Assembly (NCBI GenBank): GCA_003151275.1
Contig: PLXC01000162.1
Location: 16,774-80,773 of the forward strand
From: Candidatus Melainabacteria bacterium
GTDB lineage: Bacteria; Cyanobacteriota; Vampirovibrionia; Obscuribacterales; Obscuribacteraceae
Direction of reading: 5' to 3'
DNA: 64,000 nucleotides
Made by a program: the position numbers and the translations under genes. Below, one piece after another: positions 28,209 through 36,376 of this stretch (position 1 is its first letter; each line of letters begins with the position of its first letter). The notes beneath the pieces are model-generated. The model saw only the letters and a list, made by a program, of their open reading frames with translations. It had not been told where the DNA came from and ran no database searches.

Positions 28209-28342
28209 GCGATATCGCTCGGCGTTCAAACTCTGTCTCACATCTCAGAGCGATATCGCTCGACGTTCAAACTTCGTCTCCACTACAGATAAAAGAATTT
28301 CTTCTCAGAATCCAGTCATCTCACTTCAGAGCGATGATCGCT
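28209..28342. repeat. Second block of GCGATATCGCT palindromic repeats
   Basis: In the gene-free stretch 28099-28579, palindromes lie at 28209-28219 and 28249-28260 (AGCGATATCGCT), each followed by CG(G/A)CGTTCAAACT. A third degenerate copy AGCGATGATCGCT lies at 28330-28342. The spacer before the third copy (TTTCTTC..CAG..ATCTCAC) resembles the spacers at 6320-6446. These are the same dispersed family, here about 40-80 bases apart. Confidence 0.8.
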
Positions 28343-28468
28343 TGTGAATATTCCGGATATAGACACTCATACCTAGAACTGCTATGCGATTCAACCGCTG
28401 AGTTACCGCAAAATGGGAAAACCCCCATTAATAGCCAGCTATTTTTCGGTTCAGTTCGTGAGTTGCCC

Positions 28469-28498
28469 TTTACATTGTCAAGCGTGTAAAGTTATGAT
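28469..28498 (+). promoter_or_regulatory. Likely promoter of the small gene at 28580
   Basis: TTTACA (28469-28474) and TATGAT (28493-28498) are spaced by 18 bases, about 80 bases upstream of the start codon. Confidence 0.5.
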
Positions 28499-28579
28499 AC
28501 GGCAAGATAAGTTGTTGTTCAGGTGAACGCCCTTGTAAAGCGTGCCTAGAGCAAAAATGCCAGTCCGAGGTAACCTTTT

Positions 28580-28864
28580 ATGCCACTAGTCAAAGAACGT
28601 GTCACTAAAATCCGCCAGCATGATGAGAGATTCTATCTAGATATTCTCTCTGAATCTGAGTCTGGAAGTTGGGTGCTCACACTACCGCCAATACTCAGTG
28701 CTCATCAATCAGAGCTTGAGCAAATGTTAGGCAAGGTTTTTTCCGGCCGTCCCACCTCAAAAGAAAATTTTGCGCTGGCACAGCAAATGTCTATGAACTG
28801 GTGCTTTTCAAAATGCAAGCAATTCGGCAAAGCATTGGAAGAGTGCTGGAGCGAAGCAGTCTAA
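28580..28864 (+). CDS. Hypothetical protein, 94 residues
   Basis: A small soluble protein that I do not recognise. It has a beta-rich N-terminal half (ERFYLDILSESESGSWVLTLPP) cited as YLDILSESESGSWVLTLPP, and a helical C-terminal half with two cysteines (NWCFSKCKQFGKALEECWSEAV, cited as NWCFSKCKQFG). GAGG lies nine bases upstream of the ATG at 28580 and a good promoter precedes it, so it is probably expressed. It is convergent with gyrA. No signal peptide or membrane segment is seen. Confidence 0.72.
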   Translation: MPLVKERVTKIRQHDERFYLDILSESESGSWVLTLPPILSAHQSELEQMLGKVFSGRPTSKENFALAQQMSMNWCFSKCKQFGKALEECWSEAV

Positions 28865-28961
28865 GCCCATCATAATTTTAATTGATTCATTGTTCACTGC
28901 GGGCTTAAACCAGGCAGAGAATACACGCTGAGATAGTCCAGCCGTCTGAGTTGGCAATGGA

Positions 28962-31523
28962 CTACGCTTCTGGCGGAGCGTCCGTATCTTCGATGAGCGA
29001 ATCAGGATCTGGCTCGACCAGCGGTGTTACCGAAACAACCTGATCGTCTTCGCCAAGCTGTTGAATTCTGACGCCGGTCGCCATTCTTCCTTGAGAACTG
29101 ATGTCGTCGACGAGTTGACGTACGACGATACCATTCATGGTGGCAATCATCACTTCTTCACGAGCTTGAACAACCCGCAAAGCAGCGAGTCTCGAAGCAG
29201 CATTCTTGAACTTCGTGCCGATTAGGCCTATGCCACCACGACCTTGTTGGCGGAACTCGTCGAGTTTGACACGTTTGCCAAATCCGTCCGTGGTCACAAC
29301 CAGAACGTGCGAATCCGCCTCAGTTCCCGGTTCGATTACGTCAAAGCCAACAATCTTGTCACCGTCGCGCAGTGTGATTGCTCTGACGCCTCTGGCGGAT
29401 CTTCCCATCGGTCTAAGTTCATCTTCGCTGTAGCGGATGCACATGCCATCGCCTGTGCCGATCAGAACATCAGCTTTACCGGTGGATGGTCTTACCCAAC
29501 CGAGTTCGTCTCCATCGTTTAAGGTTATCGCGATGATGCCACTCTTGCGGATGCTAGCAAAATCAGACATTTGTACTTTCTTGACGTAGGCCTTATGGGT
29601 CAACATGATCAAGAAGCTGTCTTCCGAGAAGGTTGAAACAGGAATTACGGTCGTCACGCTTTCTTCTTGTCCGATTGGTAGCAAATTAACGAGCGCTAGT
29701 CCACGTGCGGTTCTTCCGCCTTCAGGGAGGTCCATTACTTCAAGCGAATAGACCGTACCTTTGGTCGTAAAGACTAGCAACCGATCGTGCATTTTGGCAG
29801 TGAAGAAGTGTTGGAGATCATCTTCTTCTCTGGTCTTCACACCGGTGACACCACGAGTGTTGCGACGCTGTTTCTTAAACGTATCAAGCGGCATACGTTT
29901 GATGTAGTCTTGCTTCGTGATGAAGATAGCCATAGCATCATTAGGAGTTAGGTCCTTTGATGAAAGCTGTTCATAGGAGCCTTCAATTTTGGTGCGGCGT
30001 GGATCTTTCTTCTCGCCGCCGAATTTTTCTCGAATCTCCAGCAATTCTTTCTTGATGATTTCGAGCACTACTTGCCGATCACTCAAGATTCTTCTGTATT
30101 CAGCTATTTTTGCGTTCGTCTCATCATATTCTTTTTGAATTTTGCCTCGTTCTAATCCTGTCAAACGGCGCAACTGCATTTCAAGAATGGCATTGGCTTG
30201 TGGTTCGTCCAAACCAAAAGCAGTAATCAAGCCCTGACGTGCTTCTTCCGTAGAATCAGCCTTTCTAATCGTGGCGATTACTTTATCAATATTCTCGAGA
30301 GCCTTGAGATAGCCCTCTAGAATGTGGGCTCTATCTTCTGCTTTTTTGAGCAGGTAGCGAGTTCTTCTTGTCACCACTTCGATGCGATGATCGATGAACT
30401 CCTGCAGCATATCAGCCAGAGCAAGAGTTCGCGGCTCGTATGAATAACCGCCTTTTGTATTTAGCTTTCTGACCAGCGCTAACGTGTTAACGGGAAATGA
30501 TTGTTGCAGCTGCGAATGTTTGTACAGGTTGTTGAGCACAATTTCCGGATGGGCATCTCGCTTTAATTCCATGACGACGCGTATGCCGTGGCGATCTGTT
30601 TCGTCTGTCAGATCGGCTATGCCGCCCAGTTTATCTTCTCTAACGAGGTCAGCAACCCGCTTGGTGAACGCTTCCGGTCCGATCATGTAAGGCAATGAAG
30701 TGACGACGATGGCCATGCGCGTTTGGCGTCCGCCACGTCCTTCAATTTGCTCGATTGTGGCCACACCGCGAACAGGTATCGAGCCACGCCCTGTTGTGTA
30801 AGCTTCGACAATCCCTTCAGTGCCCATGATGATTCCACCGATTGGGAAATCTGGTCCCTTGATCCACTCCATCAATTCAAGAGATGTGAGCTCATGGTTG
30901 TTGACTTTGGCGATCGTGCCATCAATGACTTCGGTCAAATTGTGTGGCGGAATGTTCGTTGCCATACCGACGGCGATCCCGGCGGAACCGTTCAATAACA
31001 GAACGGGTACTCGCGAAGGCAGCACACTAGGCTCCATTTTTGTCTCGTCGAAGTTTGGCCTCATATCGACCGTCTCAGAATCGATATCTTGCAACATCTC
31101 CATGGCCATCGGCGCAAGTTTGCATTCGGTGTATCGCATCGCCGCTGGTGGGTTATCGAGGTCACCAAAATTTCCGTGTCCATCGATCAAAACATATCGG
31201 CTGGCACTTGGTTGCGCCAAGCGCACCAACGCTTCGTAGATCGCCGAGTCACCGTGCGGGTGAAAGTTACCCATCACTTCCCCGACGACCTTGGCAGACT
31301 TTCTGAATCGTTCTGTCGGAGACAGATTCAATTCATACATGCCATAAATAATGCGGCGATGCACGGGTTTCAAGCCATCACGAACATCTGGGATAGCGCG
31401 GCTGATGATTACTGACATGGCGTAGTCGATGAACGACCGACGCATTTCATCTCTGACTTCGATGGTGACGATACGCTCGCCGCCTGCTCCTCCGCCCGTT
31501 GTGGCTGGTGGTTGGCTGCTCAC
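28962..31523 (-). CDS. gyrA: DNA gyrase subunit A
   Basis: An 853-residue type II topoisomerase breakage-reunion subunit. The quinolone-determining region reads VMGNFHPHGDSAIYEALVR with the key Ser present and Glu at the second determinant, as in many Gram-positive gyrases. The catalytic Tyr is in AAMRYTECKLA. The C-terminal beta-pinwheel has a GyrA-box-like QQGRGGIG, which supports gyrase over ParC. The loop between GNFGDLD and NPPAAMRYTE is slightly short compared with Escherichia coli. The start is GTG at 31523 with GGAG eight bases upstream. It is divergent from lysS across about 400 bases. Confidence 0.96.
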   Translation of the reverse strand: MSSQPPATTGGGAGGERIVTIEVRDEMRRSFIDYAMSVIISRAIPDVRDGLKPVHRRIIYGMYELNLSPTERFRKSAKVVGEVMGNFHPHGDSAIYEALVRLAQPSASRYVLIDGHGNFGDLDNPPAAMRYTECKLAPMAMEMLQDIDSETVDMRPNFDETKMEPSVLPSRVPVLLLNGSAGIAVGMATNIPPHNLTEVIDGTIAKVNNHELTSLELMEWIKGPDFPIGGIIMGTEGIVEAYTTGRGSIPVRGVATIEQIEGRGGRQTRMAIVVTSLPYMIGPEAFTKRVADLVREDKLGGIADLTDETDRHGIRVVMELKRDAHPEIVLNNLYKHSQLQQSFPVNTLALVRKLNTKGGYSYEPRTLALADMLQEFIDHRIEVVTRRTRYLLKKAEDRAHILEGYLKALENIDKVIATIRKADSTEEARQGLITAFGLDEPQANAILEMQLRRLTGLERGKIQKEYDETNAKIAEYRRILSDRQVVLEIIKKELLEIREKFGGEKKDPRRTKIEGSYEQLSSKDLTPNDAMAIFITKQDYIKRMPLDTFKKQRRNTRGVTGVKTREEDDLQHFFTAKMHDRLLVFTTKGTVYSLEVMDLPEGGRTARGLALVNLLPIGQEESVTTVIPVSTFSEDSFLIMLTHKAYVKKVQMSDFASIRKSGIIAITLNDGDELGWVRPSTGKADVLIGTGDGMCIRYSEDELRPMGRSARGVRAITLRDGDKIVGFDVIEPGTEADSHVLVVTTDGFGKRVKLDEFRQQGRGGIGLIGTKFKNAASRLAALRVVQAREEVMIATMNGIVVRQLVDDISSQGRMATGVRIQQLGEDDQVVSVTPLVEPDPDSLIEDTDAPPEA

Positions 31524-31647
31524 TTATGATGCTCCTTGGGTTGCAACAAACAGATAACCGTTGGATATACAGAATCCGCACGGTTGATCAAACTGCTGAA
31601 TCTTACTGACTTTCAAGCACGTCGACGACAGAATTCAACAACGGTAA

Positions 31648-31678
31648 ATTATAACACGCGGTCTGAGCAGCTTGTGAA
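31648..31678 (-). promoter_or_regulatory. Possible gyrA promoter
   Basis: A perfect minus-strand TATAAT (complement of 31648-31653) lies about 125 bases upstream of gyrA. The best -35 is TTCACA (complement of 31673-31678) at a long 19-base spacing. The rest of 31524-31927 shows no gene. Confidence 0.3.
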
Positions 31679-31851
31679 GCGGCTTTCAGCCTCTTCAAGA
31701 TCGGCAAAATGCGGTAATGAATAAGATGCTTCTAAGCAGTTGGTTGCCTATTTCGCAATTCATCTTGATTGGAGGTCGAGAGCTAACAGGACCCGCGCAT
31801 AGCAACAAAGACCCAAGACGTGCCTAATTGTCACAACACAATCGTCACTGC

Positions 31852-31880
31852 TTGGACGCCCCTCCCTCATACCGTAAGAT
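31852..31880 (+). promoter_or_regulatory. Possible lysS promoter
   Basis: TTGGAC (31852-31857) and TAAGAT (31875-31880) are spaced by 17 bases, about 48 bases upstream of the lysS start. Match to consensus is only moderate. Confidence 0.3.
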
Positions 31881-31927
31881 AGACAGTCTTGGCAGAGCGT
31901 CAAGAGGTGAAATCAGGGGAGTTTAGA

Positions 31928-33451
31928 GTGGTAATTATGGAATTTGACGGCACACGATTGCGCGCAGAACGGCTCAGAAAGCTGCGGGAACTTCGCGAGC
32001 AAGGCGTCAATCCATACCCTTACAAATACAAGCGCTCGCATCGCAATCAAGAACTTCAAGAAAAGTACAAAGATCTGCCCAACGACACAGAGACTGAGGA
32101 CGTTGTAAGTGTTTGCGGTCGAGTCATGAACGAACGCAACACTTGGATGTTCGTAGATTTGTTTGACGAGTCGGGCAAAATTCAATTGTTTTGTCACAAA
32201 GCCAATCTTGACGAGACGGACTTGAAGCGCTTGAGATTGCTTGACAAGGGCGACTTCCTGGGTGCAACTGGAACAATCCGGCGCACCAAGCAAGGCGAAA
32301 TCTCAGTCAAAGTAACAAAGTACGAGATCCTTGCCAAGTCCCTGCAACCACTACCTGATAGCTGGGACGGATTTAAGGATGTCGAGGCGCGATACCGCCA
32401 ACGTTATGTAGACATGATCATGCATCCATCTGTGCGCGAGAATTTTCGCACTCGCGCCCTGGCGATTCGTTACATCCGCAACTTTCTCGACGAACGTGGC
32501 TGTCTGGAAATCGAAACACCTGTCTTGCAAGTCGAAGCTGGGGGAGCCGATGCGCGCCCATTTGTGACGCACCACAACGCACTTGACCTTGAACTTTACC
32601 TGCGCATCGCCACCGAGCTGCACTTGAAGCGCTTGATCATTGGCGGCTTTGAACGCGTTTACGAAATTGGACGCATTTTTCGCAACGAAGGACTGAGCAC
32701 TCGACACAATCCAGAATTTACGATGATGGAGATGTATTGGGCTTATGGTGATTACAACGAATTGATGGACTTGACCGAAGAAATGGTGCGCGGGTTAGCA
32801 CTTAGTTTAACGGGCTCGACCAAAATCAAATATCAAAACACGACGATCGACTTTGGCGAAAAATGGCGCCGACTCTCGATGGTGCAAGCGATCAAAGATG
32901 CGACCGGACTCGACGTGAAAGCGATCAAAGAGTTCGAAGAAATGCGCGACGCGGCGATAAAAATGGGCATTGAATTGAAGCATGAAGACTCGCGTGGAGC
33001 GGTGATTAATGCCATTTTTGAGAGCAAGTGCGAAGCAGCGCTGATCCAGCCGACTTTCATTATCGACTATCCAGTAGAAATATCACCTTTGACGAAGTCA
33101 CATCGACGCAACCCTGATGAGGTGGAGCGCTTTGAGATCTTCGTCTTTGGACGTGAGCTGGCCAACGGTTACAGCGAGCTGACGGATCCTGAAGAGCAGC
33201 GGAGTCGTTTGGAAATTCAAGCACTAAAAAAGGCGGCTGGAAACGAAGACGCAATGCCTCTCGATCTGGATTTTATCCTGGCCATGGAATACGGTATGCC
33301 GCCAACTATGGGCATTGGCATTGGCATAGACAGATTGGTAATGTTACTTACTGATGCGGCATCGATTAGAGACGTAATCGCATTTCCGACCATGAAGCCA
33401 TTGCACAAAGATAACGATGATGAAGGGCAAACGCACCAGAGCCGCCAATGA
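31928..33451 (+). CDS. lysS: Lysyl-tRNA synthetase, class II
   Basis: A 507-residue class II enzyme charging tRNA-Lys. The N-terminal OB fold (about 60-155) has VVSVCGRVMNERNTWMFVDL, shown here as VCGRVMNERNTWMFVDL. Class II motif 1 is RTRALAIRYIRNFLDERGCLEIETP, cited as RYIRNFLDERGCLEIETP. Motif 2 is YEIGRIFRNEGLSTRHNPEFTMME, cited as GRIFRNEGLSTRHNPEFT. Motif 3 is MGIGIGIDRLVMLLT. GTG at 31928 is preceded by AGGGGAG at six bases; the ATG at 31937 would be too far from that site. The stop codon overlaps the start of the next gene as ATGA, so the two are translationally coupled. Confidence 0.96.
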   Translation: MVIMEFDGTRLRAERLRKLRELREQGVNPYPYKYKRSHRNQELQEKYKDLPNDTETEDVVSVCGRVMNERNTWMFVDLFDESGKIQLFCHKANLDETDLKRLRLLDKGDFLGATGTIRRTKQGEISVKVTKYEILAKSLQPLPDSWDGFKDVEARYRQRYVDMIMHPSVRENFRTRALAIRYIRNFLDERGCLEIETPVLQVEAGGADARPFVTHHNALDLELYLRIATELHLKRLIIGGFERVYEIGRIFRNEGLSTRHNPEFTMMEMYWAYGDYNELMDLTEEMVRGLALSLTGSTKIKYQNTTIDFGEKWRRLSMVQAIKDATGLDVKAIKEFEEMRDAAIKMGIELKHEDSRGAVINAIFESKCEAALIQPTFIIDYPVEISPLTKSHRRNPDEVERFEIFVFGRELANGYSELTDPEEQRSRLEIQALKKAAGNEDAMPLDLDFILAMEYGMPPTMGIGIGIDRLVMLLTDAASIRDVIAFPTMKPLHKDNDDEGQTHQSRQ

Positions 33452-33963
33452 GTCTAATTCGCTTTTATATTCGCCATGAAAAAATAATCCTGCCTACAGT
33501 GGCAGAAACCGAGGCTGGGTTCTATGTAGACATTGAACCGATCGATGTGTTTGACATATCCGCTTACGACAATTGGAAAAACGAGCTCTATTTGCGCCTG
33601 GTCAAAGGAAATCCTCTTGTGCCTACACCAGAGCGATCGGACGATCCGGGCTCGGCAATTTTGGAAAGATTGCACATCACAAAATGGTCCACCTTTGAAA
33701 CAAGCGCAATCATGTACACGATTCACGTAGGCGGCAGGTACATCTCCGTTTACCGAACAGGCAAAGGTCCAGACAATATGTGGGCGCAAGACAAAACCAA
33801 CGTTAGACAATTTGCCAGCAAGGCACCACTTAGTTTGATAGCAAGTACAGTTGCAGAAGACGTTATTAAACAGCCTGAAGCAAATCGTCCCAAAACAAGT
33901 TTGATGTTGGCACCGCCTGTGATGTTGGCACCGCCTGCGAAGCCGAAGGACAAAAAGGACTAA
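33448..33963 (+). CDS. Hypothetical protein coupled to lysS
   Basis: A 171-residue protein starting in the ATGA overlap with lysS. I recognise no family. The N-terminal part is beta-rich (FYIRHEKIILPTVAETEAGFYVDIEP, cited as KIILPTVAETEAGFYVDIEP). A VGGRYISVYRTGKGPDNMW segment lies in the middle. The C-terminal tail carries a doubled LMLAPPV/MLAPPA unit encoded by an exact 18-base tandem repeat (33903-33920 and 33921-33938, differing only at the last base) and ends KPKDKKD. The overlap suggests co-expression with lysyl-tRNA synthetase, but a functional link is not established. Confidence 0.72.
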   Translation: MSLIRFYIRHEKIILPTVAETEAGFYVDIEPIDVFDISAYDNWKNELYLRLVKGNPLVPTPERSDDPGSAILERLHITKWSTFETSAIMYTIHVGGRYISVYRTGKGPDNMWAQDKTNVRQFASKAPLSLIASTVAEDVIKQPEANRPKTSLMLAPPVMLAPPAKPKDKKD

Positions 33964-34156
33964 CACGGATGAATCGCGTTGCAAAACGCTCCGACGAAAG
34001 CCTCAACGAGCGATATTCAGGTGTTTTCAATGACTAGTGACCGACTGTTGGCTTTTGTGGATGATAGCTGTCTGGAACTACATGAATACTACGTTCTGGC
34101 CGGGAGGTTGTCCGGCAGGCTCGAAGTAATTTCACGGTCTCTAACTACTACGGCTT

Positions 34157-34196
34157 GGGAAGAAGGCTACAAAATGGACTTCTTCCCGTTTTTTTT
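34157..34196 (+). terminator. Rho-independent terminator about 190 bases after the lysS operon
   Basis: GGGAAGAAG (34157-34165) pairs perfectly with CTTCTTCCC (34179-34187) around a 13-base loop, followed by G and eight T. It lies 194 bases beyond the last co-directional stop, and 33964-34156 has no convincing gene. It may end the lysS transcript or a separate small RNA. Confidence 0.88.
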
Positions 34197-34473
34197 ATTT
34201 GATGTCCACCCACTCTGGTTGCCGAATTCCTATTCCCCGAAGGCGGTAAGAACTAAAAAAACCGTTTTTAAACTTTGCATCAAGATGATAAACATCCATT
34301 TCTGGACGAGAATCTGCGATCAAATCAAAGGTCATGTTGTTTCTAGGCTCACCCCACAGCATCTGTGCGTCGTCAAGACTGAGCCGTACCAAATTTATTG
34401 CATTTGATGACCTACCGTCCTCGTCTTTGGGATTTAGGATAGCCTTTCCGTCAGGCGTTATTTTTGCTAGCAA
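34195..34473 (-). CDS. Hypothetical protein, possibly truncated at its 5' end
   Basis: A 92-residue frame from TTG at 34473. The translation looks genuine: NAINLVRLSLDDAQMLWGEP, then NNMTFDLIADSRPEMDVYHLD and KFKNGFFSSYRLRGIGI. The WGEP and strand-rich FDL..DVYHLD..F.NG pattern resembles small envelope or lipoprotein BLIP-like folds (SmpA/OmlA-like), a guess only. No ribosome binding site precedes the TTG, and the frame overlaps the end of the upstream adhesin-like frame by seven bases. It could be the intact 3' part of a decayed gene. Confidence 0.5.
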   Translation of the reverse strand: MLAKITPDGKAILNPKDEDGRSSNAINLVRLSLDDAQMLWGEPRNNMTFDLIADSRPEMDVYHLDAKFKNGFFSSYRLRGIGIRQPEWVDIK

Positions 34474-35191
34474 TAGATTACATGTGCAGTTGTTTCTTTC
34501 AGCTGGCTAGTTGTGAGCGTACTGTAGCCTAGAACAGGCAGATTGACATTCTCGAACACTGTAGAGTGGACATTCAGGCTAACCAGCTGGCCCGTCACGC
34601 CTGTTGCGCTAGTGCCAGCAGCAAACGTAGACGAAGGCGCAAAAAACTGTGTCCATTGAGGTCCATCAATGAAGACATACATTCGCGTACTAATGCCAAG
34701 TCCACCGGGTCCGCCCAATAGATTTTTGATCGGAGCGTAAAGTCCGTTTGCAAATGCTGTAGGAACGAGGTCCAAAGACAATGGACCGGTGGGATTAACA
34801 CAGTTCCAATAGGACTTTGGAAAATCCGTATATCCTGTTTTCCATTGCTGGCACAGGACACCGTTTAGACTTACATAGCCATCGAACGAACTAGTTACTG
34901 CCATTGACCCGGCATCAACATTAATCACATCGACCTGGATCTCATTTTGACTAGCAGTTTTAGTTGCGTGGTTGATCGTAACGGTGCCACCCAATCCAGC
35001 CTGTGAGGAATTTGCATTGGCATTGAAGTGTGCCGTTGAAAGGTTTATAACAGTAGCACATGAACATTCTGAAACTGTTATGACTCCTCCGTCACCACCA
35101 GTGCCACCGCCAATGGTGTTGAACCTTTTGATTCCAGATCAATAGTTGTGTTGCTAAATGAGTTGAGAAAAGGCGCAGAGACAACGATCAC
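34467..35191 (-). pseudogene. Remnant of an adhesin-like (Gly/Asn/Thr-rich beta-helix) gene
   Basis: A minus-strand frame is open from 35138 to the stop at 34467. It reads FNTIGGGTGGDGGVITV, then LSTAHFNANANSSQAGLGGT and VTINHATKTASQNEIQVDV, the low-complexity style of filamentous-hemagglutinin-like passenger repeats. No ATG exists upstream. In the next frame 35139-35191 reads VIVVSAPFLNSFSNTTIDLE, which would continue the same protein before a frameshift near 35125. A TTG at 34994 could start a 175-residue protein, but without a ribosome binding site. I read the stretch as a decayed piece of a larger surface protein. An intact small gene is the alternative. Confidence 0.42.
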
Positions 35192-35414
35192 TCAGGCAGA
35201 ACAAGAATCTGAAGAAGAGCCGCTTTTGGCTCTTTTTGACGCAGCACAAGCGAATAAGCATATTCAACCCGAGAAAGAAAAACCTACATATTGGCGTACC
35301 GGCAGCAACCGTGCCACCAAATCCGATACCACAAAAGCGGCAGCGACTTATTGACCGGACTTGAATTGGACTGAATCTGTGAACTACAGACTGACAGAAC
35401 TGGACCGGACTGAA

Positions 35415-36005
35415 CTACTGGCTGACGCTCATGGTCTCTATTGCCAGATCACCTGCCATGACAAATGGATCATTGGGCGCCAAGTAATTTTGCGATTTTA
35501 TATGCCATAGAATTCTCTGCAGTTGTATGGCCAGCAATTCGTTTTGTTTGGAAGAAAAAATTGCTGCCCCGATTAGCACTCGGGCTTCCGTTTCAGTCAA
35601 TGGTTCAAAAATTAATTGAATGTCTTCGGGTGGCAACTCGCCGGTAGTCAAAAGGCAACGGCAGGCGCGGCCAAGTTCAGGCGACAAAGCGGACTCTTGA
35701 CCTGGGATTGAGGCAGCGATACGTAAAAGATGAATCAAGTCTGACGGATCACCGGTGTCTTTAGCACGTTGGACAAGCTCAATAATCTTCCATGCTTTAA
35801 TTTTGAATTGCTCTTGTAATGAGTCGGCGTACGTTTTATCGATTGGCGAATCGCCGCTAGTAACAGTTTCAAAGCGCGCAATATAAAAAGAGAGAATTCC
35901 ATTGGCACTCAAATCAGCACCAACCGGCAAAAGCTCTAAAAAAAGCGCTTCGGCACCCTCATATTGATTCAACAATAAAGCCGACTGCTGTTCGGTTAAG
36001 GCCAT
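35415..36005 (-). CDS. Hypothetical helical protein, 196 residues
   Basis: A soluble, mostly alpha-helical protein that I do not recognise. Segments such as NQYEGAEALFLELLPVGADL, DSLQEQFKIKAWKIIELVQ and TETEARVLIGAAIFSSKQNE suggest a helical-repeat or regulatory domain. The ATG at 36005 has AAGGA nine bases upstream; a longer start at 36029 is less good. It lies between the adhesin-like remnant and a repeat-rich intergenic region. No membrane segment or signal peptide is seen. Confidence 0.72.
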   Translation of the reverse strand: MALTEQQSALLLNQYEGAEALFLELLPVGADLSANGILSFYIARFETVTSGDSPIDKTYADSLQEQFKIKAWKIIELVQRAKDTGDPSDLIHLLRIAASIPGQESALSPELGRACRCLLTTGELPPEDIQLIFEPLTETEARVLIGAAIFSSKQNELLAIQLQRILWHIKSQNYLAPNDPFVMAGDLAIETMSVSQ

Positions 36006-36056
36006 AGTTGCGTTTCCTTTCTTAAGCACTCCGTCGCCTTCAGTTCCTTTCGGCTG

Positions 36057-36108
36057 AGCAGCTTCGCTGCAGTAGCCGAGCAGCTTGCTGCATAGGCACT
36101 CCTAGGAT
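36057..36108. repeat. Inverted-orientation copy of the GCAGCAAGCTGCTCGG dispersed repeat
   Basis: The reverse complement of 36075-36108 reads ATCCTAGGAGTGCCTATGCA and continues GCAAGCTGCTCGGCT, matching the block at 2493-2528 with one mismatch. GAGCAGCTTCGCTGCAGTAG at 36056-36075 is a diverged further unit. The region 36006-36376 otherwise shows short inverted repeats (for example GGCGGCT..AGCCGC near 36121-36141) and no gene. Confidence 0.7.
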
Positions 36109-36376
36109 CAGCCACCCTCGGGCGGCTCCAGGCAAAGCCGCTCTCTATGCGCGTACCTGCCGCGCTTCGTTCGCTACTTGCCTCTCCCACAGTAAACAAG
36201 CACTGGCCTGCGGTCTAATTGTGCTGCGCTCCGATAAGTATGGAGGCCCGATGCCAAAGGAGCAAGCGGCTGGCTCAAATTGATTAAAGGATCTTACGAG
36301 CCCGCCAGCATGATAACATCACTACCATTTGCCAGCTGCTGACCCGTTTCTGAGCATCGAAGAGGTCCTTTTCCAA

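Noticed and set aside
33979..34407. Plus-strand open frame of 142 codons
   Set aside because: It runs through the strong terminator at 34157-34196 and lies opposite a better minus-strand frame.
35148..35354. Plus-strand 68-codon frame with a terminator-like hairpin (35215-35237)
   Set aside because: It has no ribosome binding site and carries the hairpin inside the frame. It may be a remnant; coding potential is unclear on either strand.
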